A stretch of DNA of 64,000 bases from Bacillus aquiflavi (GTDB lineage Bacteria; Bacillota; Bacilli; Bacillales; Cytobacillaceae). Where the stretch lies: positions 310,001 to 374,000 of the forward strand of contig NZ_CP082780.1 in assembly GCF_019915265.1 (NCBI RefSeq), written 5' to 3'. Under the pieces are notes generated by a model, which saw nothing but the letters and a program-made list of their open reading frames with translations, did no database searches and was not told the DNA's origin. Below, in pieces: positions 37,140 to 46,456 of this stretch (position 1 is the first letter of the stretch; every line of letters starts with the position of its first letter). Position numbers and translations under genes: made by a program.

Positions 37140-38461
37140 AAGAATTATTTAATAGTTTAACGATAAAAAGGCATACACATAATCGCAACACTACTTCTTT
37201 TGAATTTGTTCCTTTTTTAGGATCGATTTTTACTTATGAGCAATCGCATACGATCCCGTCAGTAATAAAACAATCTGTTCATTTCCAATCGTGGCTTAAT
37301 ATCGTCAAATTCCATTTTAAATATGAGCATTATCAAGATGGGAATCCTTATAAATTTCATAAATATGTACCATCAGCGCGAGGGATTCATCCACTCATTC
37401 CATTCTTTATTTATAAAGGACATTTGTGCATTTACAATATCGTCGAAGATAACATTATTTATATTGGATTTGACAAAGAGAAGGAAAATGAGATTGAGCT
37501 TATTATTGGGATCGATCTTTGGAGAACCTGCTCAATATATGGCAGCTTTGGTCTTGCATTATCTTTGCTTGATTTAGGTCATGTCATCGGAAGCATGAAA
37601 ATAGAAGCAAACGGAACAGGACAGCAATTGAGGAAAGTATGCTATATGTTTAACCGCTCAGAATATAGGAATAAATTAGGTCTTCTTCATCCAAATGATA
37701 TATTTTTAGGAGTAAAACTTGTATTTCAGTGCAATGATCCAGTTTGCAACGATTTATTTGTTTCAAAGCGTTATCCTTATTCAAAAAAGTATCATTATCA
37801 TGATGAACTGGAACGAATTGGCCTAATGGATTTTATCGCAGTAATGGAATTCTCCTCTAATACGTTAATAGATGACCAATATCATTGGCAGTTTCCACGT
37901 TCTTTACTTAAAACCGGAAGGGAACGAACGTCGAATAACAGCTATGTAGGTTTAATGGATTTAAGCAAACCATTAAAAACGGCGGCTTTTGAGCAAATAT
38001 GCCAAGTGATAAAAGAGACGAAGGAAAAAATTTTGTACGGTTACAAATTTCGAATATATTTTGTTATTCAACATGTCATAGGCTATGAAAAGGGTCTTTA
38101 CTATTTAGACGGTGACGAATGTATTTTGAGAATGGCGACATTTCAACTGGATGAATTTTTGTTTTATGAAAAATCGTTTTTTAATTTACAGAAATCGCCG
38201 TTTCTCTTATTCTTTTCGTATCTTGTAGAAGATTACGAGGCAGATCATTTAAAAATTTTTTATTCTCATGTATTAGCGGGCGAACTAATGCAAGGGGTGT
38301 CCAGAATTGTTTCTCATTTGGACATGTATGCTCGGCCAATTAGAAATATGAATGATGCGTACATTAAAAAAGTATTTTCTTTAGGGGATAAAGAGCGTGT
38401 AATCTATGGATTATTTGCTGGTACTGGTAATGGACGGAGCACTAAAATAAAAGGAGATTAA
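37115..38461 (+). CDS. large SagB-like protein, degenerate (second dehydrogenase-fold member)
   Basis: 448 residues from a TTG inside the end of the YcaO gene, with AAAGAGGAAG upstream. The frame has two nitroreductase-like halves: PSARGIHPLIPFFIYKGHLC resembles the SagB stretch SGGxxHPxxxYV, and the end KKVFSLGDKERVIYGLFAGT resembles the terminal lid of SagB. Flavin-binding residues are not conspicuous, so it may be a non-catalytic partner of the SagB enzyme at 39327. The overlap suggests translational coupling. Family recognition is by pattern and is moderate. Confidence 0.55.
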   Translation: METASISLKELFNSLTIKRHTHNRNTTSFEFVPFLGSIFTYEQSHTIPSVIKQSVHFQSWLNIVKFHFKYEHYQDGNPYKFHKYVPSARGIHPLIPFFIYKGHLCIYNIVEDNIIYIGFDKEKENEIELIIGIDLWRTCSIYGSFGLALSLLDLGHVIGSMKIEANGTGQQLRKVCYMFNRSEYRNKLGLLHPNDIFLGVKLVFQCNDPVCNDLFVSKRYPYSKKYHYHDELERIGLMDFIAVMEFSSNTLIDDQYHWQFPRSLLKTGRERTSNNSYVGLMDLSKPLKTAAFEQICQVIKETKEKILYGYKFRIYFVIQHVIGYEKGLYYLDGDECILRMATFQLDEFLFYEKSFFNLQKSPFLLFFSYLVEDYEADHLKIFYSHVLAGELMQGVSRIVSHLDMYARPIRNMNDAYIKKVFSLGDKERVIYGLFAGTGNGRSTKIKGD

Positions 38462-38465
38462 AAAG

Positions 38466-39317
38466 ATGGAGTGGAAATCATATCACATTTTTATCCATGA
38501 TATGACTTATCATGATCGTTTCATTAAACAAACGTTAAAATCTTTTGTTGAAGATCAACATAACGCCATTGAACAATATTTCTTTATCAGGTATTGGCAA
38601 GGAGGTCCGCATATACGCTTTAGTTTCCGCTCACGAGTTCAAGAGAAAATGAGGGAATTGTTAGGAACATATGTAGATGCTTTTTTAGAAAGCTATGAGC
38701 CCTCTTTTGTTTTAACGAAAGATAGTTATTATGAGCAGCATTCGTTTGATGGTGTAAAGCCGCCTAAAGAGGAGCTTTATTGGGTTGAAGATCGCGTCAT
38801 CAAAGAAATTCCATATGTGCCTGAGTATGAAAGATACGGTGGAGAAGAGGCGATTCCATATTCAGAGCAGCTCTTTCAAGTTTCCAGTTCTCTAGCAATG
38901 AATGTACTTAAGCTTGTTGCCGATGGGAATTTAGTCTCAAAGTTTGTATTTGCGGCTGATTTCTTTCAGATTTTAAGTTCGTTTTTAACAAATGAACAAC
39001 AAAGCGGATTAAAGAAATTTTATCATGAATTTTGGGTGAGCTTTAGAAAAGATTCGGTTGATAATGATTCATTAGTAAAAAAGATTGGTCAACTATACAA
39101 AACAAGAATCACAAGGAAAAGTCCTTTTGCAGAAGAATTATATTTAAATGTGATTGAACAATTTAAGCTGAAGATGAAAGAGATTGAAAAAGTGAATCCA
39201 GATATAAACTTCCCTTACTTGCTCTCTTCTCATATTCATATGTTCAATAATAGGATTGGTTTTCCGCCAGAGTTTGAACATTTACTTCCACTTATTTTAC
39301 TCGAAATAGAGAGGTGA
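38466..39317 (+). CDS. thiopeptide-type SpaB_C-domain protein, candidate pyridine synthase (TclM-like)
   Basis: 283 residues. The opening SYHIFIHDMTYHDRFIKQTL and the motif FFIRYWQGGPHIRFSFRSRV are the hallmark of the thiopeptide-type bacteriocin biosynthesis domain (TIGR03891). The size fits the family that performs the formal [4+2] cycloaddition between two dehydroalanines to form the central pyridine and release the leader. Having both this and a second SpaB_C protein (32835) is what separates a thiopeptide cluster from a linear azole peptide cluster. Confidence 0.82.
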   Translation: MEWKSYHIFIHDMTYHDRFIKQTLKSFVEDQHNAIEQYFFIRYWQGGPHIRFSFRSRVQEKMRELLGTYVDAFLESYEPSFVLTKDSYYEQHSFDGVKPPKEELYWVEDRVIKEIPYVPEYERYGGEEAIPYSEQLFQVSSSLAMNVLKLVADGNLVSKFVFAADFFQILSSFLTNEQQSGLKKFYHEFWVSFRKDSVDNDSLVKKIGQLYKTRITRKSPFAEELYLNVIEQFKLKMKEIEKVNPDINFPYLLSSHIHMFNNRIGFPPEFEHLLPLILLEIER

Positions 39318-39326
39318 AAATGAAAC

Positions 39327-40100
39327 GTGTTTCAATGGGATTTTTGTTTATATAAAAAAGACGAACGCCGCCTTTACAAAACTTATCATAAGCAGTCTAA
39401 TCATAACCCGCACACTCAGACAATCACAGCTCCTAGACGAGAATATGAAGTGTTGTCGCTTGACACAATCGGTGCAAAGAAGACAATGGATATTCCAAAC
39501 GTTTCACAGCTGCCGCCTTTAAATATATCATTATCTGATGCGTTTTTACAAAGACGAACATCTTGGCATTTTTCTGACGTAGAGATGGGCAAAGAAATGC
39601 TGCAAAGCTTGTTAGGCTATAGCTTTGGGATGAGTAGTCCAAAGGATCGTAAAAGAACATATGCATCTGGAGGGCAATTTTACCCAATTGAAATTTATTT
39701 TGTTCCGACAAGAAGAACAGTCGCAAATGGTGTTTTGGAAGAAAAAGTGTATAAGTTTAATGTTGATCGGAATGAAATTGTTGAAATGAAGGATATTGAT
39801 GTTGATTCTTTACACAAAGTGAGTGCACAAACTGATGTTGGTTATTTTTCATTTGATGAAGCACAAATTATTGTTTTTTTAGTAGCAAATGATCAAGATA
39901 TTTCTGTGAAATATATGGATTTTTCATATCGCTTGTTATTGCTCGAAGCCGGACATATGGCGCAAAACTTCCAATTAACATGTACAGCCCTTGGATTATC
40001 TTCAGTTCCAATGGGAGGATTTCATGAAGTTGTAGTTCATCAATTACTTGGCATAGAAGATCATTCTTATATGACGGTTTACACATTATTAGGAGGATAA
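39327..40100 (+). CDS. SagB-type azoline dehydrogenase (TclN-like)
   Basis: 257 residues from a GTG with AGAGGTG upstream; an ATG at 39320 is in a frame that stops at once. The nitroreductase fold is shown by LQRRTSWHFSD, YASGGQFYPIEIYFVP, the central VSAQTDVGYFSFDEAQIIVF and the C-terminal LLLEAGHMAQNFQL with ALGLSSVPMGGF. It is a flavin enzyme that oxidises azolines made by YcaO to azoles. Complete and intact. Confidence 0.9.
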   Translation: MFQWDFCLYKKDERRLYKTYHKQSNHNPHTQTITAPRREYEVLSLDTIGAKKTMDIPNVSQLPPLNISLSDAFLQRRTSWHFSDVEMGKEMLQSLLGYSFGMSSPKDRKRTYASGGQFYPIEIYFVPTRRTVANGVLEEKVYKFNVDRNEIVEMKDIDVDSLHKVSAQTDVGYFSFDEAQIIVFLVANDQDISVKYMDFSYRLLLLEAGHMAQNFQLTCTALGLSSVPMGGFHEVVVHQLLGIEDHSYMTVYTLLGG

Positions 40101-40117
40101 TGGGGGATTAGCTAAAA

Positions 40118-41119
40118 ATGGATGAAAATACAGTAATCAAATTACATGATCATATTCGGGTATTAATTGACCAAGGTTCTAATAAAGAATTATTAGTTTA
40201 CAATGCAAATGAAGAGAAAATATTTTTAAAATTATCCGTTGCAAATGATGAATCTTTTTCTATTAATGAATTACAACATCTTTTATACCATTTTCATAGA
40301 ATCGGTTATGTGATAAAAAGTAAATACGGGAAAATAGTACTAAGTTTATATTATAAGTATCCCGAATTATTCCAAACCTCCACCCAGGATAGTATAATGT
40401 TAGATGTCTTATCATACGAATTGGATGAAGCAATAGATTTTAATCACTTTTTTAATACGTATGAGTATTCTTTTGAAAGAACGCGCAACAAACAAATTGT
40501 CTTATGGGGGGGAACTGTTCCTTCTGCTTTTATCATGAACAATATCGTTAATTTTAATATAGAAACGATACTCATCGGTTCAAAGGAAGACAAAGTTGAG
40601 CCATTAAATATGCTGGCATATGATGGAGAAACAGGGGAAGGGAAACTCAATGCATTGTTAAAGCGAATTCCTCAAACCGTACAAACATATTATTTAGAAG
40701 ATGAAACATACAAAAGTAAGCTTGCGAAAGAAAATGCAATTCATATCATTTGTACAAATTCTTTTTCGGATGAACAGTTAGCTCAGATAACTGAACAATT
40801 AGAAGCAAATAAATTGAATAAATTATTATATTATGGCATGTATGAAAAAGAATTAGTAATCGGGCCTTTAGTAATCCCTGATGAAACAGCCCGTTATACT
40901 GATTTCCGAAGATCATACGATGGAAGCAAAGGAACTTTCACATCGATTACAAATCATCTTAGTGCTGGTATTTTAACGAGAATTATTTATTATTTACTCG
41001 TAGATTCATTGAAATATTTAGCAGAAGATGCTCAATTACCGTTAAATGCTATTTTTACAATTAATAAATATTCTTTAACTGGTACGGCGATTAAAATTTT
41101 GAAAGAGGGTTCTGGATGA
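40118..41119 (+). CDS. E1-like cyclodehydratase partner (ThiF-like), cysteine-less
   Basis: 333 residues. The N-terminal winged-helix-like part (SINELQHLLYHFHRIGYVIK) is followed by a Rossmann-like half (KQIVLWGGTVPSAFIMNNIV) and, near the end, VIGPLVIPDETARYTDFRRS, which aligns in style with the iGP...P-x-E-T-A-C stretch of E1-like cyclodehydratase proteins but has no cysteines. The missing zinc-binding cysteines appear at the front of the YcaO protein instead. It overlaps the ABC ATPase gene by four bases. Confidence 0.65.
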   Translation: MDENTVIKLHDHIRVLIDQGSNKELLVYNANEEKIFLKLSVANDESFSINELQHLLYHFHRIGYVIKSKYGKIVLSLYYKYPELFQTSTQDSIMLDVLSYELDEAIDFNHFFNTYEYSFERTRNKQIVLWGGTVPSAFIMNNIVNFNIETILIGSKEDKVEPLNMLAYDGETGEGKLNALLKRIPQTVQTYYLEDETYKSKLAKENAIHIICTNSFSDEQLAQITEQLEANKLNKLLYYGMYEKELVIGPLVIPDETARYTDFRRSYDGSKGTFTSITNHLSAGILTRIIYYLLVDSLKYLAEDAQLPLNAIFTINKYSLTGTAIKILKEGSG

Positions 41120-41838
41120 AAATTAAAGTTGAAGGAGTAAATAAGAGTTACAATAAGAAACAGGTTTTATCAGACATCAACTTTACGATTGATGATAACG
41201 AAATTGTTGCAATTGTCGGTCCAAACGGCGCTGGTAAAACAACTTTATTAGAAATGCTCATGACTTTAAGGAGTTTTGATAGCGGAAATATTTTTATTAT
41301 GGATTATGATTTAAGAAAAGAATCTCATATTTATCAAGTGAGATCTAAGTTTGGCGTTGTTTTCCAGGAGGGAGGAATGTATGCTTATTTACGGATAAGG
41401 GAGATTTTAGATTTATTCGCTGGATTTAGTAATGTATCGAAACAACGTGTGGAAGAAGTCATTCGACTCTTTTCGTTGGAATCACATTTAGGTATCAAAT
41501 ATGAAAAACTATCCGGTGGCTGGAAGCAAAGAACATTATTAGCGATTTCTTTTCTTCATAAGCCGCAGCTGCTTTTTTTAGATGAACCGACAACTGGACT
41601 TGATCCACAGGCTACGGAAGATTTATGGGAAGTAATCCGCCTCTCTAAAGAAAAAGGAACAAGTGTACTTTTATCGACTCATTCACTTGAAGAAATTGAT
41701 ATGTATTGTGATCGAGTAATGATATTAAACAACCAAAAAATTGCTGAATTCGATACACCAGAAGCATTAAAAGATAAATATGAATGCTCCTTCTTTAAAG
41801 AAGTGTACTTTAAAGTGTTGAAAGGTGGTAAAAAATAA
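41116..41838 (+). CDS. ABC transporter ATP-binding protein of the RiPP cluster
   Basis: 240 residues with all motifs: Walker A GPNGAGKTTLLE, Q-loop VVFQEGG, signature LSGGWKQR, Walker B LLFLDEPTTGLD and switch His in STHSLEE. A drug/peptide-export type ATPase partnering the ABC-2 permease that follows two bases later. It likely exports the thiopeptide and gives self-protection, since no ribosomal protein L11 variant or rRNA methylase is seen in the cluster. Confidence 0.93.
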   Translation: MKIKVEGVNKSYNKKQVLSDINFTIDDNEIVAIVGPNGAGKTTLLEMLMTLRSFDSGNIFIMDYDLRKESHIYQVRSKFGVVFQEGGMYAYLRIREILDLFAGFSNVSKQRVEEVIRLFSLESHLGIKYEKLSGGWKQRTLLAISFLHKPQLLFLDEPTTGLDPQATEDLWEVIRLSKEKGTSVLLSTHSLEEIDMYCDRVMILNNQKIAEFDTPEALKDKYECSFFKEVYFKVLKGGKK

Positions 41839-41839
41839 G

Positions 41840-42574
41840 ATGGCGAAACCACTATTAAGACTAATGAAATATGATTTTATCGTTTTCCTTAGGGAACCAT
41901 TTTTTGCACTGCCTATTTTACTATTGCCGGGAATCTTTTTCTTTATTTTTATGTCAATCCTTAAAAAACAAATAGGAAGTTCAGAAAACTTTGGTCAATA
42001 TATACCTGTCTATGCACTTCTCATTTCATTTTTAGTTCTCTTCTTTAATATTGGTTTACAATATGTAACAGAAAAAGAGAGAGGGATTCATAAACGATTA
42101 ATTCTATCATCTATTACGACGTTTCATATTGTGTTTACATATATAACTAGAGGCGTTATCTTATCGGTGATCGGATTTTTGGAAATTTTACTCATTGGTA
42201 TTCTTGCATTTGATACGAAAATAACCGACAATCTTTTATTATTTGTGATTGTCTTTCTAATCGTGATTGGGATCACTTTATTATTTAGTTTATCAACGCA
42301 TAATTTATTTAAAAATTCTCGACAAGTTTTGCCATTTACAATTATTATGTTTCAATACGTGTTATTTGGTTCTGGATTAATGTTTCCGGTAGATAACGTC
42401 CCTGAGTATTTGAAATTTTTAGTATATATAAATCCGTTCTATCATATGAATGAGCTGCTATTGTCCGTTTGGAACGGAGAGAAAGTGAATATGAACAACA
42501 TTTTATACTTAGCCTTTATCATCGTAGCATGTATCGGACTAATTATGTTAAAGTCTAGGAAAAAAGAAAATTAA
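41840..42574 (+). CDS. ABC-2 type permease of the RiPP cluster
   Basis: 244 residues from the ATG at 41840, behind AAAGGTGG; a GTG five codons upstream lies within that site. Six hydrophobic segments are visible, starting PFFALPILLLPGIFFFIF, with the ABC-2 family C-terminal motif FLVYINPFYHMNELLLSVW. Forms the membrane part with the preceding ATPase. Last gene of the operon. A broken second copy of both genes' 3' parts follows at 42800-43187. Confidence 0.9.
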   Translation: MAKPLLRLMKYDFIVFLREPFFALPILLLPGIFFFIFMSILKKQIGSSENFGQYIPVYALLISFLVLFFNIGLQYVTEKERGIHKRLILSSITTFHIVFTYITRGVILSVIGFLEILLIGILAFDTKITDNLLLFVIVFLIVIGITLLFSLSTHNLFKNSRQVLPFTIIMFQYVLFGSGLMFPVDNVPEYLKFLVYINPFYHMNELLLSVWNGEKVNMNNILYLAFIIVACIGLIMLKSRKKEN

Positions 42575-42627
42575 AAATGAACGGTCTCCTGTCAAATAGA
42601 CAGTTAAAATAATCAAAATGAGTTAAG

Positions 42628-42720
42628 CGGCTTTAGATCTATTTTCCATAGGGCTAAGGCCGTTTAATCGTTTTTAATATCTTTCATGATGATAAAATTA
42701 AATATATTCTTCTATTGCTT
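42628..42720 (-). mobile_element. IS3-family (IS150-like) orfB 3' end remnant
   Basis: On the minus strand, with two in-frame stops, the sequence reads EAIEEYI*FYHHERY*KRLN then GLSPMENRSKAA, the standard C-terminus of IS150-type OrfB. Nothing else of the element is left. It lies between the operon end and the decayed ABC copy. Confidence 0.75.
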
Positions 42721-42799
42721 CACACAGCTTTTCAATGTTTCATATGTATTCAAATGGTATTTCTCACAATTGAGTGTACCTCAAAAAGATTCCATTAGT

Positions 42800-43187
42800 A
42801 AAGATTTATGGAAAGTAACCCACCTCCCTAAAAAAAAGGAACAAGTGTATTTTTATCGACTCATTCACTTGAAGAAATTGAGATGTATTGTGATCGAGTA
42901 ATGATATAAGCATTTAAAAAAATACGGATGCCTCTTTTATATTTACAATTATTATGTGTCAATACTTCATATTTGGTTCAATATTCGTATTTCCAGTACA
43001 TATTGTACCAGAGTATTAAAGTTTTTAGTTTATATCAATCCGTCTTATCATATGAATGCTACTATTATCCGTTTGGAACGGTGAGTATGTTAATATGAAT
43101 AACATTCTCTATTTGATCGTTATTGTCTTATTATGTATGGGACTAATTATGTTAAAGTCAAGGAAAAAGAACATTAAAAGAAACCCT
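42800..43187 (+). pseudogene. decayed duplicate of the RiPP ABC transporter pair (3' parts)
   Basis: 42803-42909 repeats the jointly conserved stretch of the ATPase gene at 41618-41728 (GGAACAAGTGTA, then TTATCGACTCATTCACTTGA) with stops and shifts, and a degraded EALKDKYECSFF equivalent follows to 42938. From 42939 to 43187 the sequence follows the permease end at 42336-42570, including the region encoding VYINPFYHMNE and the final LIMLKSRKK. The region between Walker A and the signature, and the permease front, are missing. An ancient tandem copy has therefore decayed. Confidence 0.85.
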
Positions 43188-43205
43188 AAAACAAATGAGT
43201 GATTT

Positions 43206-43262
43206 GCTCCCTTTCAGAGATTAAAAATAAAAAATCTCGCTAATGGGAGTATTTTTTTTTTG
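43206..43262 (+). terminator. terminator before the dynamin-like gene
   Basis: CTCCCTTTCAGAGATT pairs imperfectly with AATCTCGCTAATGGGAG, followed by about ten T. Confidence 0.7.
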
Positions 43263-43631
43263 GTATGTTAAACAGAAAACAAATATCTCATCAGCAGGGA
43301 AGTGAGCCAATGTATTTTTATTTTTTACGAGAAAAAAATCAAGAGTTGCTCGAGGGGGAATATTTTATTTTCTATTAGGATAATAATCATGATCCATAAG
43401 AACTATTTACCTTTAACGGAAGTTTATAGATGAATTAATTCATAAAACTAAAGTTTATCCCTCCTATATTACAATAGTCATAAATCTGTATCACAAATGA
43501 AAGTTAAATGAAATTAATTGAATCGAAATCTCTGTTAGAATATTTACGATAGAGGCTCATAGTCTAATAGTATGATAAACTATTTACCTTTCTTTAGGAT
43601 AAACTGAATAATATACAGCGGGGGGATAGAT
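43263..43631. other. gene-free stretch before the dynamin-like gene
   Basis: About 370 AT-rich bases with short broken frames only. It presumably contains the promoter of the gene starting at 43632. Confidence 0.4.
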
Positions 43632-46370
43632 ATGATATTAGAGGAACAACTAATTGGGAAGACGTATTATAAAGAAAAGTTCATGAAAGACCATGAAAAC
43701 AGAGATCCTGTTCAAATATTAGGAGAGCTTTATTTTAAAGAACAGCAGAACGAGTTGTTCGATCTGTCTAATATTCGCTTTGCCCAAGGAGAAGTATATT
43801 TTCATTACAAAGATTTTGAAACTGCTATTTTTAAATGGGAAAATATCCAAAATGAATTACAACCGTGGGCGAAAAAAAATATGGCAGACGCTTATTTTGA
43901 GCTCGGTTTATTTTCAACAGCAGAAGAAATTTATAAATCAATTCAGGTAGAAAGTCTCGTTCTGAATTCAGAAGTGGCGTTAAAATTATTTCAACTTTAT
44001 ATAGAGCAGGGGAATCTTGATTTAGCCGATAAAATCATTAAAAATGCTGTTTCACTTAATCCTGATTATCCGAATGTAACGAAAATCGCCCGCGTCTTTT
44101 TTGAACAACACCAAGATTGGAGCAGTGCAGTAGAGCTTTCAGTTAATGAAGCAACGAGAACGAAATTGCTCTACTGGTTTGAAATTCTGAAATCTTACGT
44201 TGATCGGGGACTAACGAAAACAGCGCAGCCAGATTATTTTTCTCAAGTATTATCGACATTGTATTCGCTTGATAAAATTCATTTTGAACAATTCGTTGTC
44301 TCACTATGGAACAAGTATAAAAACGAGGAATCTTTTTTACTATGGATAAAAGAAATAACGAATCTCATTTTACATATCGGGGTAAATAGAGATGATTCGT
44401 TGCATGAACTATCAGCTTTGTATGAAAGAATGTACTTTAAATTAATTGACGGAAAATATTTACTTAAAGAGTTATCCGATATCATTCCACATCTTTTAAC
44501 CGCTTGGTTAAACATAACCGATTCTGCAAAAGCACTACTAGCCTCATCAGCAGTGCTTGCATGGAATGAGCTCTTTCCCGCGAGTATTAGCCAATTAGTA
44601 GTAGAAGAAGCAAATGAAATGATGGGCCATTGTCAGAACAATACGATAGGGATTGAAATGAACCTCCATTTATTTGATTCTATTTTAAAATGGGCGGAAA
44701 ACAATAAGTTAACAGGAGGGTATCGTTATAAATGGATTGTTCAACAATTGCTGGATTTACAAGTTCGACACCTTTTAATTGCTGGTGCCCCAAAAAGCGG
44801 AAAATCTTTATTGATTAATTGTATACTAGAAGAAAACATAGTAGAAGATACGCCAACTTTAGCTGTTACAATGTTTAAAAATCATGATGATATAGAAATT
44901 GACGAAATAACAGATACGAATAAAGTTCCCATTTCTAATGAAAAAGGGATTGCTGAGCTTCGTCAATCGTCTGACTCGTATATTGACTTTAAATTGCCGT
45001 GTAAATTTTTAGAGGAAAATGGGCTTTCAATTATAAATCTCCCAGATTTTACGATCAATAATCTTGAAAAGGATGAGATGACTACTCATTTGCATTTAGC
45101 AGACGGACTGTTATTTGTGCTTAATGGGAACGCGCCTTTTCCTGATTATGAACGTGACATCTTACTAAATATACAAAAGCAGGCGGCGAATCTTCCAATA
45201 CATTTTCTAGTGAATATAATGGATCCGATCTATAGCGAGCATGAGGTAAAAACAATCGTAGAGGAAACGAAAGTTCGCATAAACACGTATTTTCCAAGTG
45301 CTCAAGTTTTCGCTTATTCTCCGCGCTTAAAAGGTAAAGAACACCTAAGTAAATTTATTAATGCTCATTTTCGTCATAAAAATATAAAGGAAGAACGTCA
45401 TAAAAAACTATTGTACATCATTCGAAAGACAATTACGTATTTATTAAAACAACGAGTCAAAACAGAAAATGAATTAATTGAATCGATTCAATGGAATAAA
45501 GATATTTTAGCTAAGCTTAACGGTTCTATTCACCAGTTAAGCGATGTAGAAATGGAAAAAATACAGACGATTAAACATTCATTTCGGACGATAAAAGAAG
45601 AAATGAAAGTCGAACTTACAAATACGATACCTGAGCTATTACGAGGATGCTCACAATTAATTAGTGAAGACAGCAATTTTCGAAAAATCCATTTAACTTT
45701 AAATAAAGAGATGAATAATCGCATGAAGGATTATTTACATGAGCATGTATTGCCTAAATTCCATCGCTCGATTCAACAGTGGATTTCAGAGTCAGCTAAA
45801 ATTTTTGCTGAAAGTCATGCTTACTTATTGGAAATGGCAGACGGGTTCAATGCAATGTTCTCAAACGAACGAATAAAGTTTGAATGCGATTTTAAAGTGC
45901 TGGATGATTGGCGCAGAGATGCTGATCGAATAACGAGTACAGTGCAAATAGGTGAAATAAATATTTTACTCCGCTTTACCCCGTCGCAAATTTTATTAAA
46001 GAGCGCTGGGAATTTATTAGGTATTCTCCCGCAAAATAAAAAACTGTTATATAAAAAATATAAAAGCTTTTTAGAAAGTAAAGATTATCATGAGGAAGCG
46101 GTAACAATCGCAAATAAATTTTTTATGCAATTTGAATTACTTGAAAATGCACTCGAGCGAGATATTTCGATGTTTTTTAGACATCCATTTTATGTTTTAA
46201 GGGAAACAGCGGAAGAAATTCAAGTTGAAATTCATTCAAAACAGGATACTTTAAGTAATATGAGATCAAATCCAGAAGTTTATCACGACCCGTTAAAGCT
46301 CTTTGAATTAAGATTACGTCAAAACGAGTGGATGATGGATCATCATATACAAGTTCACCACGTATTTTAA
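43632..46370 (+). CDS. TPR plus dynamin-like GTPase, 912 aa
   Basis: GGGGGGA precedes the ATG. Residues about 30-160 form tetratricopeptide-like helix pairs (YFHYKDFETAIFKWENIQNE, then ADAYFELGLFSTAEEIYKSI). A P-loop GAPKSGKSLLIN lies near residue 385, followed by a G3-like LPDFT near 475 and a G4-like VNIMD near 525. The C-terminal third is a long helical stalk with an amphipathic loop, as in bacterial dynamins. The family remodels membranes and in some bacteria protects against antibiotics or phage. It stands alone, 3' of the RiPP cluster, and ends with a clear terminator. The role here is not known. Confidence 0.75.
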   Translation: MILEEQLIGKTYYKEKFMKDHENRDPVQILGELYFKEQQNELFDLSNIRFAQGEVYFHYKDFETAIFKWENIQNELQPWAKKNMADAYFELGLFSTAEEIYKSIQVESLVLNSEVALKLFQLYIEQGNLDLADKIIKNAVSLNPDYPNVTKIARVFFEQHQDWSSAVELSVNEATRTKLLYWFEILKSYVDRGLTKTAQPDYFSQVLSTLYSLDKIHFEQFVVSLWNKYKNEESFLLWIKEITNLILHIGVNRDDSLHELSALYERMYFKLIDGKYLLKELSDIIPHLLTAWLNITDSAKALLASSAVLAWNELFPASISQLVVEEANEMMGHCQNNTIGIEMNLHLFDSILKWAENNKLTGGYRYKWIVQQLLDLQVRHLLIAGAPKSGKSLLINCILEENIVEDTPTLAVTMFKNHDDIEIDEITDTNKVPISNEKGIAELRQSSDSYIDFKLPCKFLEENGLSIINLPDFTINNLEKDEMTTHLHLADGLLFVLNGNAPFPDYERDILLNIQKQAANLPIHFLVNIMDPIYSEHEVKTIVEETKVRINTYFPSAQVFAYSPRLKGKEHLSKFINAHFRHKNIKEERHKKLLYIIRKTITYLLKQRVKTENELIESIQWNKDILAKLNGSIHQLSDVEMEKIQTIKHSFRTIKEEMKVELTNTIPELLRGCSQLISEDSNFRKIHLTLNKEMNNRMKDYLHEHVLPKFHRSIQQWISESAKIFAESHAYLLEMADGFNAMFSNERIKFECDFKVLDDWRRDADRITSTVQIGEINILLRFTPSQILLKSAGNLLGILPQNKKLLYKKYKSFLESKDYHEEAVTIANKFFMQFELLENALERDISMFFRHPFYVLRETAEEIQVEIHSKQDTLSNMRSNPEVYHDPLKLFELRLRQNEWMMDHHIQVHHVF

Positions 46371-46419
46371 TTATCATTTTAGGCTACCAGAAGGAAAAGA
46401 GTGAATTGAACATAGTTTA

Positions 46420-46456
46420 ATAGGCTGACGTCAAACGTATTAGCGTCAGCCTTATA
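46420..46456 (+). terminator. terminator of the dynamin-like gene
   Basis: AGGCTGACG and CGTCAGCCT pair exactly around a 13-base loop, followed by TATAATTGTT. Confidence 0.75.
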
